Shown here: positions 1-9,790 of the stretch, piece by piece | Numbering within the stretch: position 1 is the stretch's first letter | Layout of the letters: each line of letters begins with the position of its first letter | Made by a program: the position numbers and the translations under genes | Source: Psychrobacillus insolitus | Lineage (GTDB): Bacteria > Bacillota > Bacilli > Bacillales_A > Planococcaceae | Direction of reading: 5' to 3' | DNA length: 64,000 bases | Assembly (NCBI RefSeq): GCF_003254155.1 | Contig: NZ_QKZI01000003.1 | Location: forward strand, 62,001 to 126,000 | Notes under the pieces: generated by a model | Told to the model about the DNA's origin: nothing | Seen by the model: only the letters and a program-made list of their open reading frames with translations | The model's database searches: none

Positions 1-82
1 TTACCGAAATTTGTTTTTCCAATAATGCTTGGACTACGTATGAACCAATAAAACCTGCTGCTCCCGTTACCAATACTTTCAT
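1..82 (-). CDS. NAD-dependent epimerase/dehydratase, N-terminal fragment (runs off window)
   Basis: Only the first 27 codons are in the window. They begin MKVLVTGAAGFIGSYVV, the Rossmann GxxGxxG dinucleotide-binding motif of extended short-chain dehydrogenases such as UDP-sugar epimerases. An AAATCGGAGG site lies just upstream of the ATG. The start overlaps the stop of the upstream glycosyltransferase gene, so the two are translationally coupled. Its place at the end of a polysaccharide cluster suggests it supplies a nucleotide-sugar precursor, but the substrate cannot be read from this fragment. Confidence 0.8.
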   Translation of the reverse strand, partial: MKVLVTGAAGFIGSYVVQALLEKQISV

Positions 83-1179
83 AGCATATCCTCCGATTTG
101 ATTAAATTTCGATACAGATTAACTGTTTTTTCATACATATTGTCAAAAGTAAAGCTTGCTTCATAAATTTCTCTGCTTCGCGTACCCATTTTCACTCTTA
201 ACAGCTCATTTTCTACTAGCAGCTTAATAGATTCTGTTAAATTTCCGTTTATTAAGAATCCATTTTCATTGTCCCGAACAGCTTCTTTCACTCCTCCAAC
301 ATTAGATGCAATGATTGGAAGACCATGTGACATCGCTTCTAAAATACTTAGAGGAAGTCCTTCCCAAGCAGAAGTGAGGACGAAAATATCTGCCTCATTT
401 AAAAGCTCGGATACATTGGAGTTGGTACCTAAAAAAGTGACTTTATCCGCCAAATCATTTTCTTGCACATACTGAACAGATGATTGTTTTAACCGACCAT
501 CTCCTACAAAAATCATATGCCAGTTCAAATCCTTTATATGCATAAGTGCATGTAATAGTTGTAACTGCTGCTTTGGTTGGTCAAAACGCGCAACCATCAG
601 GATTTTCACTTCATCATTAGTGATACTATTAATAGAGTTATAACGAGAATCCAATACTCCATTATGAATCGTCATTATTTTATTGGCTGGAAGTACGTTA
701 TGACTTAGCGCTAAATTACGATCTTGATCACAAACAGTAATAACCTTTTTGGAAAGTTTTCCTACACCCTTTTCAATTGTTCTATATAATCGTTGCTTTT
801 TCGGATCTACACCTTCTGTAAAGGCCCACCCATGCGCCGTAAACACACATGGAATTCGAACGGACCAACTGGCAAGCCTACCAATGATTCCTGCCTTTGA
901 AGAATGAATTGCTACAAGATCGGGTTGTATGTCTTTCAACATTCGCCTCACTTCTATGAAAGCAAGAAGATCCTTCCAAACATGTATCTGACGAATTAAA
1001 TACTTACTAAAAAAATAGTTGACCCCATCTACCTTTAAATCTCCGATAGCTTCTTTACCTCCACCATAAATAATCGAAACTGAATGTCCCTCCTCGGAAA
1101 GACACCTCGAAATATCGCGCACATGCACCTGTGCTCCTCCTATTTCATGCATATGTGTAATGAGTTGAACAATTTTCAT
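79..1179 (-). CDS. GT4-family glycosyltransferase
   Basis: A 366-residue cytoplasmic glycosyltransferase of the GT-B fold, family 4. The N-terminal half starts MKIVQLITHMHEIGGAQVHV, the glycine-rich acceptor-side loop typical of the family. The C-terminal half carries the donor-binding EGLPLSILEAMSHGLPII segment (around residues 270-290) with the conserved E-x7-E spacing. It would transfer a nucleotide-activated sugar onto the growing lipid-linked repeat unit. It sits ten bases downstream of the FemAB/GNAT-like gene and overlaps the next epimerase gene, so it belongs to the exopolysaccharide operon. Sugar specificity is unknown. Confidence 0.9.
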   Translation of the reverse strand: MKIVQLITHMHEIGGAQVHVRDISRCLSEEGHSVSIIYGGGKEAIGDLKVDGVNYFFSKYLIRQIHVWKDLLAFIEVRRMLKDIQPDLVAIHSSKAGIIGRLASWSVRIPCVFTAHGWAFTEGVDPKKQRLYRTIEKGVGKLSKKVITVCDQDRNLALSHNVLPANKIMTIHNGVLDSRYNSINSITNDEVKILMVARFDQPKQQLQLLHALMHIKDLNWHMIFVGDGRLKQSSVQYVQENDLADKVTFLGTNSNVSELLNEADIFVLTSAWEGLPLSILEAMSHGLPIIASNVGGVKEAVRDNENGFLINGNLTESIKLLVENELLRVKMGTRSREIYEASFTFDNMYEKTVNLYRNLIKSEDML

Positions 1180-1189
1180 GGAGTATCCC

Positions 1190-1930
1190 TCATTTTATTT
1201 TTCTGATAGCACTTACAATGAATTTTAGGTCCCTTATTTTTAGGAGAATGAATCCGGTAATTGTGCCTGCTCTATATCCAAAATATACAGGAATAATTTC
1301 TCCACCAAATCCAACCTTAAATCTCCGGATGTTCTCATCATTAGTTAAACTTCCAAAATTGTATAATTCGTAATCATTTTTCTTAAACCAAAGAATGCTG
1401 GTCCACGTTAAGAAGCGATTTGCTTGGCTCATCATTTTTTTAAACTCTGGATTGTCAATCTTTCTAAATGTTGAAGCAGAATACAAATTCATGGCGACTT
1501 TATCATCTATAATGTAAACGCGATAGCAAAGAATATTTTTACCGTCTTTCATGTAAGTTATTAGTAACGACTTTGTATCGCGAAGTAACTTCATCGTTTT
1601 CATGTGATAGAAATTGCAAGAATGCGTTTTTTTATCTTTAGCAAAATCATTATAAAAATTTTGAAATTCTAATAAATCTTGATCTGTTGGGTTTTCAATT
1701 ACAATATGCCCAAGTTCTAGCTCTTCTCCTCTTCTAACTTGCCTTCTTGTAGTTTTATTCATTTCCTTCAATAATTCTGACTCATCTTTTTGTAAGTCGA
1801 TTTGAAGCGTCTCGTAACTATTAGATAAACCTTCTGGACTCAAAGAATGTAAATAGCAGGTTACCGGAACTTTAGATTCCTTTGGAAGCTTCTCATTTCG
1901 AAAATAATGTATTTTAATCTTTACATTCAT
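1190..1930 (-). CDS. FemAB/GNAT-like acyltransferase of the polysaccharide cluster
   Basis: About 246 residues. The middle and C-terminal parts (roughly residues 70-215) resemble the acyl-transfer fold shared by FemX/FemAB and GNAT enzymes: a basic KTTRRQVRRGEE stretch, then YRVYIIDDKVAMNLYSAS and YELYNFGSL strands. Such proteins in capsule clusters attach amino-acyl or acyl groups to sugars; here that role is inferred from context. The start chosen is the ATG at 1930, which has AAAGGA five bases upstream. A GTG 24 bases earlier is possible but its AAGGTG is spaced 12 bases away. No signal peptide is seen. The family call is from fold-level resemblance only. Confidence 0.6.
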   Translation of the reverse strand: MNVKIKIHYFRNEKLPKESKVPVTCYLHSLSPEGLSNSYETLQIDLQKDESELLKEMNKTTRRQVRRGEELELGHIVIENPTDQDLLEFQNFYNDFAKDKKTHSCNFYHMKTMKLLRDTKSLLITYMKDGKNILCYRVYIIDDKVAMNLYSASTFRKIDNPEFKKMMSQANRFLTWTSILWFKKNDYELYNFGSLTNDENIRRFKVGFGGEIIPVYFGYRAGTITGFILLKIRDLKFIVSAIRKIK

Positions 1931-1988
1931 TAATTTCCTTTCAATTGTAATCACTTTTATTTAGCACCTTACCTTTCTCGCTTACCCT

Positions 1989-3503
1989 TTAACGATGAAT
2001 TTTACTAAGCAAAAAATGTAAAATAATTTTCGATTCTTTCACTTTTAATAGTGTAATTAGAATAAAATAGACGACACTTCCTATAAAAATGACTATGAAC
2101 ATCTTTAATAATTCGTTCCAATCAGTTAATATATATTCGTATAATCCATATACAATTACACCCATCACAAAGGAAGCTAATGTTACTTTTATAAAAGTAA
2201 TGAAATTCCCTTTCAATCCAAAAGAACCGATTTTCCTTCTAAGAGTAATTATTAAAAGTGTCGAGCAGAAAATTGCAGAAATACTAGTAGCCAATGCAAG
2301 TCCACTGATTCCCATAAAAGAGGATAATAGTAGATTTAAAATAATATTTAAGACTACTGAAATTGAAGCATTATACATAGGAGTTTTCATATCTTGAAGA
2401 GAGTAAAAAGTACGATTTAAAATTTCCCGAATACCGTATCCAATCATCCCAATGGAATAGAAAAAAAGCGCTTGGGAAGTTATATTAATTGCATGTTCAT
2501 CAAAGTGGCCACGTCCAAAAAGTAGCCGAATAATTGGCTCAGATAAAATCATGATCCCAATGCTTGCTGGCACTACAATAAGAAGCACACTAGAAATAAC
2601 TTCATTAATGGACTCTTTAAATTCTTCTGTATTCTTTTTAGCTGCCATATTTGAAATAAGTGGAAACATTACCGTTACAAAAGAAATGACAAATACCCCT
2701 TGGACGAAATCATTTAATCTACTCGCATAGGTTAAAGCAGATATTCCCCCTTCGACCAATGTAGAGGCAAGTGTTTTATCTATCATCATGTTAATTTGAT
2801 CAATGGATATCCCAATCATAATTGGAAAGACAATAACAGCCATTTTCTTAATATTCTTGTCTCCAAAATGGATAACTGGTTTATATCGATAACCAATCTT
2901 GTATAGGGTAGGCAATAAAAAAAGCAATTGAACCAATGCAGCAATAACACTTCCAATTGCTAAAACAATAATATTCGTTTGTGCACTGATAATAATGGAA
3001 AGGATAATAATCAAATTGAAAGGAAATCCAATCATAGCCGGTACAGTGAACTTACCATGCAATTGTAAATAACTTATGAATATCTGGGTAACACTAGTAA
3101 AATATACCCCTACTAATGCAATACGTGTAAATAAGACTGCTGTCTCCAATGTCTCACCGTCAAAGCCTAATGCGAATAATTTTACTAATATATTTGAAAA
3201 TACTAGACCAATTACAATCGATGCAGTTGTCACTACTAAAACAATATTCATAAGATTATTTGTAAATCCTGTGGCTGAACGAAGACCTTCATCATGCTCT
3301 ATTTTCTTATACATTGGAATATAAGCAGTGGATATTCCTACAGCGATAAGACTAAATAAAACTGAAGTAATGGTAATTGAAATGATGTATGCATCACTTA
3401 TAGAAGATGCACCATAAAAATAGGAAAGTATAATATCACGTAGAAATCCAAACATTTTAGAAAGAATCGTTATGGACATTAAAAGTACTGCTATTTTTTT
3501 CAT
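1989..3503 (-). CDS. MurJ/MviN-type lipid-linked oligosaccharide flippase
   Basis: A 504-residue polytopic membrane protein with about 14 hydrophobic segments. It begins with the MurJ-like pattern SKMFGFLRDIILSYFYGAS (residues about 15-33), containing the conserved RD and SYFYGAS positions of MurJ/MviN. MurJ proteins flip lipid II across the membrane. A copy embedded between glycosyltransferases and a polymerase more likely flips the polysaccharide repeat unit, taking the place of a Wzx protein; no separate Wzx is present in the window part of the cluster. A 155-base gap separates it from the upstream polymerase gene, so it may have its own promoter. It could be a second, specialised MurJ paralogue. 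Confidence 0.8.
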   Translation of the reverse strand: MKKIAVLLMSITILSKMFGFLRDIILSYFYGASSISDAYIISITITSVLFSLIAVGISTAYIPMYKKIEHDEGLRSATGFTNNLMNIVLVVTTASIVIGLVFSNILVKLFALGFDGETLETAVLFTRIALVGVYFTSVTQIFISYLQLHGKFTVPAMIGFPFNLIIILSIIISAQTNIIVLAIGSVIAALVQLLFLLPTLYKIGYRYKPVIHFGDKNIKKMAVIVFPIMIGISIDQINMMIDKTLASTLVEGGISALTYASRLNDFVQGVFVISFVTVMFPLISNMAAKKNTEEFKESINEVISSVLLIVVPASIGIMILSEPIIRLLFGRGHFDEHAINITSQALFFYSIGMIGYGIREILNRTFYSLQDMKTPMYNASISVVLNIILNLLLSSFMGISGLALATSISAIFCSTLLIITLRRKIGSFGLKGNFITFIKVTLASFVMGVIVYGLYEYILTDWNELLKMFIVIFIGSVVYFILITLLKVKESKIILHFLLSKIHR

Positions 3504-3658
3504 CGTATTAGCGAGTTTCCCTCCCTCACATCCTATACGGATGAAGTTGTACTAGAATTATATTCAAGTAGGTTAGGTAAACAGAACAAAAGTAAACTAG
3601 AAATATTCCTTTACTGGAGGAGGGTAAGTTAGATTTTTCTGTTTAGATAAGTCGTTAT

Positions 3659-5002
3659 CTAGATCATTTGATGCTTTGTGTATCCATTATAATTCAGAGC
3701 GAAAATAACTAAAAATAGGTGGATTGGAAAATACTCCATAACAAATGAATCTAATGAAAAGTTTGCTAATAGTAATGTTAAAAGTGGGATGTTATTCACG
3801 GATAATATTTTAAATCTTTTTTTGTTTTTAGATTCAATTATTAAGTTTTCACGTATAGTATTAAAATAAATTAAGGTAATAATTGTCCCTATGATTCCCA
3901 TATAATAAAGACCTGTCAAATAACTATTGTGTGCCATTGTATCGTTTAAAGAAACCGCTCCATATCCAACTCCCAAAATCAAGACTCTCATATCAAAAGT
4001 TATATCGGACAAGAACATTTGCCAAATTTCACTTCGACCTGTTGTCAAACCTGTAAAGCCTTGTCCAGATCCAACAAATCTTTGGAAGTAAGAACTATAG
4101 AGATAATCGAATGCAAAAAAAGCAACCACTCCACCACATAAAAGTATTGATAATGTGAATTTTATGCCAACTTTTATATTGTTTCTTGAAAAAGAAATCA
4201 ATGCTAAGATAACTAAGAATAAGAAAACTATTAAATACATTTTTGAAAGAGATAAAAATCCTAAGACCGATAACATCATACATAACAAAACTGATATATT
4301 TTTTCTCTCTTTATCGTAGTAAATACTAACTAACAAGCATGATATAGCTAATAAGATTTGAATTGAATAATAATTCGGGTCTATATCAGCTCCAGCGAAC
4401 CTAATATTCAATTTCCCACCAACTATCAAAGTATATATTTCCGTCATACTTATAAAGTATTGATTTAAATCGGGAATTTTGTAACTAATAAGTCTAATGA
4501 AACTTGATAATAACAATCCTAGAGCATACATTCGAATATACCTTCCAAAAAGCCTGTTATTTTTTACAAACGATACCGCAAAAAATAATAGTGTGTAATT
4601 TAACAAAAAACCTAATACGGTTGTTAAAGAACTTCCACCTACTAATGGTATTGTAATAACATATGCCGCAAATAACATGTAGCCTAATAAGAACTTTATT
4701 TCTAATTTACTATTATGAATAAGCATGTATATTATGCAGATAAAAATATACATGGCAGATAAAAATATAAATAAAGAAAAATCGGAATACTGAAATTTCA
4801 ATACATATACCCAAGAAATAAAAAACAAAAGATATTCAAATTTATATTCAATACGATCAAATAATATCCCGGCAGAAGTAAGGAGTAAAAATATCAATAG
4901 AAAAATATTATTCCCTGTATACATTTTAAGAACAACAAAAATGCTTGATATGATACAAATTATTATGCTGTTTCTTCCTTCATATATACTTTCCCTACCC
5001 AA
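3659..5002 (-). CDS. O-antigen ligase/polymerase-like (Wzy) membrane protein
   Basis: 447 residues, almost entirely hydrophobic helices, with one longer extracytoplasmic loop that contains GVGYGAVSLNDTMAHNSYLTG (around residues 345-365 by rough count). The HN/HNSYL motif in this loop is typical of the O-antigen ligase/polymerase (Wzy_C) superfamily, which joins repeat units on the outer face of the membrane. The start overlaps the stop of the upstream glycosyltransferase by eight bases, showing co-translation. AT content is higher than in the core genes, as is common for polysaccharide polymerases. Polymerase is more likely than ligase in a Gram-positive host. Confidence 0.8.
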   Translation of the reverse strand: MGRESIYEGRNSIIICIISSIFVVLKMYTGNNIFLLIFLLLTSAGILFDRIEYKFEYLLFFISWVYVLKFQYSDFSLFIFLSAMYIFICIIYMLIHNSKLEIKFLLGYMLFAAYVITIPLVGGSSLTTVLGFLLNYTLLFFAVSFVKNNRLFGRYIRMYALGLLLSSFIRLISYKIPDLNQYFISMTEIYTLIVGGKLNIRFAGADIDPNYYSIQILLAISCLLVSIYYDKERKNISVLLCMMLSVLGFLSLSKMYLIVFLFLVILALISFSRNNIKVGIKFTLSILLCGGVVAFFAFDYLYSSYFQRFVGSGQGFTGLTTGRSEIWQMFLSDITFDMRVLILGVGYGAVSLNDTMAHNSYLTGLYYMGIIGTIITLIYFNTIRENLIIESKNKKRFKILSVNNIPLLTLLLANFSLDSFVMEYFPIHLFLVIFALNYNGYTKHQMI

Positions 5003-6197
5003 TTTTTACCACCTCTAAAAACTGATCCATAGATTTCTTATTAGTAAAAACACTATTATTTATATTGGTTTTCATCCTTTCAATTTCATCTGGATTTATT
5101 AACAAGGATTTTAAAACTGAAAAAATACTTTCCAATTCCATTTCTGTAATAATGCCATTAAAGTCTTCCGTTATTTGCTCACTCGCAGAAGGAAAACACG
5201 TTGTAACAACAGGTGTCCCTAAAACTAAAGCCTCCCCTATGACCATGGGATAGCCTTCATATGCAGATGTTAAAACAAAAATATCACTTTTTTCAATATA
5301 AGGATATGGATTATCTTTATTACCAACAAATTCAATTAAATCCGATACGCCTAAATTTTTTACAAGAAGATTATTTGTTACAAAATCTGGCCCATCACCA
5401 ACAACTGTCCAGTGAAAATTAGTTATTGAATCATCTTTTAGCATTTTACATAATTTAGGTATTAGATGGAATTGCTTTGTTGAATTTTCTATTCTACCTA
5501 TAGAAACAATACTTATTCCTTTTGTCTTAAATGGTGTGTATTCCATTGCCTTGGTTTTTATCTCTTCAATTGGAAAAAGGTTATTAACAACATTTATCTT
5601 TTTTTGATATTCAGGTATAAGTTCGATTAGATTCTCTCTACAAGCATTCGAGACGCACACAATATTATCAAAATTTCTATAAGTATTCATAGTAGTCCTG
5701 TATTTAAATCCTGCTTTTATTGGATCTGTATGTACCCAAGCGATTTTTTTACTCGCATCAACAAATTCATCAACAAATTGACTTGTTCCACGGTTAAAAT
5801 ATCCATATGGAACGTCATTAAAGTATGAAATAGCATAATCATATTTATCTAATTTTTTTTGCATTTTAAAAAGCTGTCTATAAAATTTCTCAGATCCAAT
5901 TATTCTAACAATTACCATGCCAACGATTCTTAGTAATAAGTGAAATATATTTCCTTTATCTTTAACGACAGAATAAGGTGTTGAAATTAATCTTAGAAAC
6001 AATGACCCACTATATAAGTTAACTTTATAAGGTATATCTTTTATTAGGACTCCATCACCAAATAAAAAGAGATCTATCTCAATATCAGAATCTATATTTT
6101 TTTTTATATTTTCTTTTTTTAACTCCTTTAATGTGTTTATTAGTGCTTTTTGAATACCACCGATTTGTAAATTTTGGCCTACAAATAATAGTTTCAT
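4995..6197 (-). CDS. GT4-family glycosyltransferase
   Basis: A 400-residue GT-B glycosyltransferase. The N-terminus MKLLFVGQNLQIGGIQKAL shows the GG(I/A)xxAL acceptor loop. The C-terminal domain has VSIGRIENSTKQ, VGDGPD and TSAYEGYPMVIGEALVLGTPVV, the donor-site signature with its E-x7-E glutamates. It likely adds one sugar of the exopolysaccharide repeat at the cytoplasmic face. It is coupled to the downstream polymerase gene by an eight-base overlap and follows another GT4 gene after about 60 bases. Confidence 0.9.
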   Translation of the reverse strand: MKLLFVGQNLQIGGIQKALINTLKELKKENIKKNIDSDIEIDLFLFGDGVLIKDIPYKVNLYSGSLFLRLISTPYSVVKDKGNIFHLLLRIVGMVIVRIIGSEKFYRQLFKMQKKLDKYDYAISYFNDVPYGYFNRGTSQFVDEFVDASKKIAWVHTDPIKAGFKYRTTMNTYRNFDNIVCVSNACRENLIELIPEYQKKINVVNNLFPIEEIKTKAMEYTPFKTKGISIVSIGRIENSTKQFHLIPKLCKMLKDDSITNFHWTVVGDGPDFVTNNLLVKNLGVSDLIEFVGNKDNPYPYIEKSDIFVLTSAYEGYPMVIGEALVLGTPVVTTCFPSASEQITEDFNGIITEMELESIFSVLKSLLINPDEIERMKTNINNSVFTNKKSMDQFLEVVKIG

Positions 6198-6256
6198 ACT
6201 TAATTCCTTTCATTAAAAATTCTCCTGAATTTTAAAAGATATAGTAAGTATTAGAG

Positions 6257-7402
6257 CTATTTTTCATTTTCCAATTCCCTATATAGACTTATTAGTCTTT
6301 TTTCCATTTCATCCCAGCTATAGTCTTTTTGATATAACTTTTTCATTTTGAAGGATATCTCTGGCCACTCATTTCTTTTTGCTATTAAATTTTCTATTGC
6401 AACCTTCAGACTTTCAGAATTATAATCAATTACTTCACCAATATTAAATTGTGTAACTATTTCTGACATTCCTGTATTTTTTACCATTATTAACGGTTTT
6501 CCAAGCATTAATGCCTCATAGAATTTATTGGGCGCAGCATAATAATGATTTCCTACTGTTGGATCATATATTGCAGTCATAATATCACAACTTTTTTCAA
6601 GTTCTAATGTTTTACTATAAGAAAGTTTTCCATAATATTTAATATTGTCATATTCAGATGCTTGCTTTTTAAAATAACCTTCAAACTTTCCAAAACCACC
6701 TATGTGTAACTCCCACTCTTTATTATTCTTAATAATATCAGCTAATTCTTCTATAAATCTCTTATCTTGAAGTACACCAACATACACAATTTTAACTTTA
6801 TTTTTATTTAGCTTTAATTTTGGTAGATTTTCATCTAGTCTAGGTGGACTATTATGAATAATAACTAATTTTTTCGGTTTTGTTCCTCTTATCTGATCTT
6901 TCCTTTTTTCTGTACAAATAATAGTTGCATTAGCATGATTAATTATTGTGTGTTGCAAGTGCACGATATACTTTTTCAATATACTAAAATTGCCACCTGA
7001 ATTAGTAAATAAGTAATCAAATATGTCATATACTAGCTTTTTTTTTAGTAATTTTGAGCAATGATATGCAGTGTAGGCTGTATCAAAATCACAAGCATGA
7101 ATTATATGATACTTTTTTCGATTCTTAAATAACCATAAAAGTAGACGGAATTGAAATATTAAAAAGGGTTTTAGGTTTTTAACTCCTTCACCATAGGTAG
7201 AAGGAATACCTAGTTTATAAATTTTCACTCTTCCATCGTTCAGTTCTAAGAATGATTCTTTTATTTTGTATTTAAAGTCTCTATCCCACGCAACAATTTT
7301 AACTTCATATCCTGCCTTAATAAGGCTATTAGCTTCCTTTTCAACCCTCGAATCAGGATCTACAGGGTTTGATCTTAAAAGTACAATACTTTTTTTCCCC
7401 AA
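6257..7402 (-). CDS. GT4-family glycosyltransferase
   Basis: A 381-residue glycosyltransferase. The N-terminal domain includes LLRSNPVDPDSRVEKEANSL, a pattern common in capsule GT4 enzymes of Firmicutes. The C-terminal domain carries VYVGVLQDKR, HIGGFGKFE and PNKFYEALMLGKPLIMV, in which the usual EGxxxxxxEA donor motif appears as N-K-F-Y-E-A. It is the first of three adjacent assembly genes. A 199-base gap separates it from the tyrosine kinase gene upstream, which may contain a promoter, though I see no clear consensus there. Confidence 0.88.
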   Translation of the reverse strand: MGKKSIVLLRSNPVDPDSRVEKEANSLIKAGYEVKIVAWDRDFKYKIKESFLELNDGRVKIYKLGIPSTYGEGVKNLKPFLIFQFRLLLWLFKNRKKYHIIHACDFDTAYTAYHCSKLLKKKLVYDIFDYLFTNSGGNFSILKKYIVHLQHTIINHANATIICTEKRKDQIRGTKPKKLVIIHNSPPRLDENLPKLKLNKNKVKIVYVGVLQDKRFIEELADIIKNNKEWELHIGGFGKFEGYFKKQASEYDNIKYYGKLSYSKTLELEKSCDIMTAIYDPTVGNHYYAAPNKFYEALMLGKPLIMVKNTGMSEIVTQFNIGEVIDYNSESLKVAIENLIAKRNEWPEISFKMKKLYQKDYSWDEMEKRLISLYRELENEK

Positions 7403-7601
7403 ACTATAACCCTCTTTTAAATTATATATATTTCATCAATACACGAAAATTAATGACTAGCTCAGTCTTGGTTCCCGACTTTGAAATTACAATAATATAC
7501 ATATCCTATTTTTTAGATATTGCAATAATCGTTTCATGTAGCGGCTACAGACGGATGTGTTTACATAACTTAATCCAAAATAATAGAAAAATGACATATC
7601 A

Positions 7602-8297
7602 CTATTCCGCTTCTCCATAGTGTTGATAATAGTAATGATCTTTTTCTATTTTGAAATTATTAAGAATTACCCCAAGAATATTCGCGTTTGAAGCTTGGAG
7701 TGCTTCCTTTGCCTTTACACCATTTCCTTTATCCGTTGTTCCTGAACTGATGACAATAATTGTTGCATCACATTTATTTGATAGAATTTGTGCATCCGCA
7801 ACAGAAAGGACTGGTGGAGCGTCAAAGATAACAAGGTCATATTTTAATTTCACACTTTCAATAAAGGCATCCATTACATTCGATCCTAGGAGTTCAGATG
7901 GATTAGAAGGAATCTGGCCACATGTTATTAATGTTAATCCTTTAATTCCAGTATCTTTAACAATTTTTTCAATGCTCCATCGACTCATTAAGTGATTAGT
8001 TATTCCGGGAGAAATTAGTGTATTAAATGTGTAATGCATCGTGGGCTTCCTTAAATCAGCATCGACTAGAAGTATTTTTTTACCCTCTTGCGCAAAAGAA
8101 ATAGCAATGTTTGCTGCTATCGTTGATTTCCCCTCCCCCATAGAAGCAGAAGTGACTAAAAGAGTACCCAGTTTCTTTTCCTTCATAGCAAATTTTATAT
8201 TCTCACGCACCGTACGAAATTGTTCGGCTACAATTGATTTAGGATTGGTGCTTGTCTCAAGTTTCCTCGCAGTTTTTATTTGCTTCTTTTTAAACAC
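7602..8297 (-). CDS. Bacterial tyrosine kinase (CpsD/CapB/YwqD family)
   Basis: A 231-residue P-loop BY-kinase that controls polysaccharide chain length and export by autophosphorylation, working with the Wzz-like membrane protein. Visible motifs are Walker A GEGKST (residues 54-59), Walker A' LLVDADLRKP (76-85), Walker B VIFDAPP (156-162), and a C-terminal tyrosine cluster HYYYQHY (221-227), the usual autophosphorylation tail. The start is GTG, seven bases after GGAGG, and overlaps the end of the Wzz-like gene by eight bases. The cognate PHP-type tyrosine phosphatase (YwqE/CpsB) is not found next to it, unlike in many Firmicute clusters. Confidence 0.93.
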   Translation of the reverse strand: MFKKKQIKTARKLETSTNPKSIVAEQFRTVRENIKFAMKEKKLGTLLVTSASMGEGKSTIAANIAISFAQEGKKILLVDADLRKPTMHYTFNTLISPGITNHLMSRWSIEKIVKDTGIKGLTLITCGQIPSNPSELLGSNVMDAFIESVKLKYDLVIFDAPPVLSVADAQILSNKCDATIIVISSGTTDKGNGVKAKEALQASNANILGVILNNFKIEKDHYYYQHYGEAE

Positions 8298-9030
8298 TTT
8301 TATGCCTCCGTTGCTTTCTAAGACTCTTCAATCCTTTTGAGTCTATAGATTTCTTCTGAGTAATTGGACTAACGAGACCAAGAATTGATAGCTCTAGTAT
8401 GTCATTCACATCCTGCTCTGTTTTTATAGAGGTATCTAAATACACTTTCAGTAAAGTGATCCCAACTCCAATCATTACTCCTATTACTGTTGCAATCACT
8501 AAATTTAAAGGAATATTGGGAGATACAGGTTTAATATTTTTTTTATTGACTGCTGGTGATATTACAGTAATATTATCAACATTCATAAGAGTTCGAATTT
8601 CATTTTGAAGTACCTCTGCAGTCATATTGGCTATATTCACAGCTCTTATAGGATTAGAATCTTGAACACTTACATTAATAACTTGTGAATTTTGCTCACT
8701 GTTAACTTCAATTTTTTCATAGAGTAAATCTGTTGTGGTATTTAACTCTAGATTATCTATTACTTTTGACAGGATAACTGGGCTTTTAATAATGACATTA
8801 TAGGTGTTGATTAATTGAAGGTTCGTTTCTATATCCTGCGTGTTGAATTGATTTTGTTCTAGTTCCTTTTGATTTATTAATATTTGAGTTGACACTTCAT
8901 AAATAGGGCTCAGAAAGAAATAGCTAACTACCGCTGCAATCGTCACTGACATTACTAATATGCTGAATATAAGTACAATCCGTTTCTTCAATATCTTGAA
9001 TAATTCTTGTAGGCTGATCGTTTCTTTCAA
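8290..9030 (-). CDS. Wzz/CapA-type chain-length and kinase-activator membrane protein
   Basis: 246 residues. There are two transmembrane helices, one near residues 17-38 and one near 178-196, flanking an extracytoplasmic domain, followed by a short cytoplasmic tail. This is the layout of YwqC/CapA/CpsC proteins. The segment PVSPNIPLNLVIATVIGVM before the second helix is the conserved proline-rich motif of the Wzz superfamily. It sets polymer length and activates the BY-kinase encoded by the overlapping downstream gene. Together they form one kinase split into two polypeptides, the normal Firmicute arrangement. Confidence 0.92.
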   Translation of the reverse strand: MKETISLQELFKILKKRIVLIFSILVMSVTIAAVVSYFFLSPIYEVSTQILINQKELEQNQFNTQDIETNLQLINTYNVIIKSPVILSKVIDNLELNTTTDLLYEKIEVNSEQNSQVINVSVQDSNPIRAVNIANMTAEVLQNEIRTLMNVDNITVISPAVNKKNIKPVSPNIPLNLVIATVIGVMIGVGITLLKVYLDTSIKTEQDVNDILELSILGLVSPITQKKSIDSKGLKSLRKQRRHKSV

Positions 9031-9136
9031 AAGTATTTTACTCCCTTCTTAGAATTTTTTTAGTATAATTAAATGTGCAGAAAGTTATAATTCCCTCCAC
9101 AGAAAGTGCTCATAATCTAGTCCAGAAAAAATAAGA

Positions 9137-9790
9137 TTAATAAGCACCCTTTCCAGTGACAACAATCACTAATGTTAGAAATATAATCTTCAAATCTAGA
9201 GAAAATGAGCAGTTCTTCACGTAATACAAATCGTGGAATATTTTTTCCCCATGTGTAATAGCTGATCGTCCATTTACTTGGGCATAACCTGTAATTCCTG
9301 GTTTTACAAGCAGACGTTTCTTTTGATCCCATGAGTAGTGCTTCGTGATTTCAATAATTTCTGGTTTAGGTCCAACAAAGCTCATATCACCTTTCAACAC
9401 ATTCCATAGCTGGGGTATTTCATCGATACTGTATTTTCTATAGAAACTTCCTAATCGAGTTATCCTTAAATTAACTGGCTTTGCAAAAACAAAGTCTTGC
9501 GGAACCTCACTTTCCCATTCATATTGATGAATACTCGACTCTAAAACTGTCAATTGCATCGTTCGAAACTTCCAAATAGTAAAAGGTTTATTATTCCGCC
9601 CGGTTCGTAGCTGCTTAAATAAAATAGGTCTCCCGGAAAAGCAGAACAGAATTGCTGCAAATACAAGAAATAAAGGAAAACAGAGCAAGAGGAGAGAAAA
9701 ACTTGCTATGATATCCGCTGTTCTTTTTCCAATGCGATGATACAAATAATAAGTGGATTGTTGCTGTTCAAAATCTTTGAGGTCCTCCAA
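9137..9790 (-). CDS. Undecaprenyl-phosphate sugar phosphotransferase (initiating enzyme)
   Basis: A 217-residue PglC/WbaP-type monotopic phosphoglycosyl transferase that moves a sugar-1-phosphate from a UDP-sugar to undecaprenyl phosphate, the first step of polysaccharide assembly. One membrane segment lies near residues 30-53. The family motifs follow: FKQLRTGRNNKPFTIWKFRTM, SIDEIPQLWNVLKGDMSFVGPKPE (catalytic D-E pair in a different position from the S-x-D-E line) and KPGITGYAQVNGR. The start is a TTG with AAGGAG about eight bases upstream. It is the first gene of the visible cluster, 106 bases before the Wzz-like gene. Confidence 0.93.
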   Translation of the reverse strand: MEDLKDFEQQQSTYYLYHRIGKRTADIIASFSLLLLCFPLFLVFAAILFCFSGRPILFKQLRTGRNNKPFTIWKFRTMQLTVLESSIHQYEWESEVPQDFVFAKPVNLRITRLGSFYRKYSIDEIPQLWNVLKGDMSFVGPKPEIIEITKHYSWDQKKRLLVKPGITGYAQVNGRSAITHGEKIFHDLYYVKNCSFSLDLKIIFLTLVIVVTGKGAY

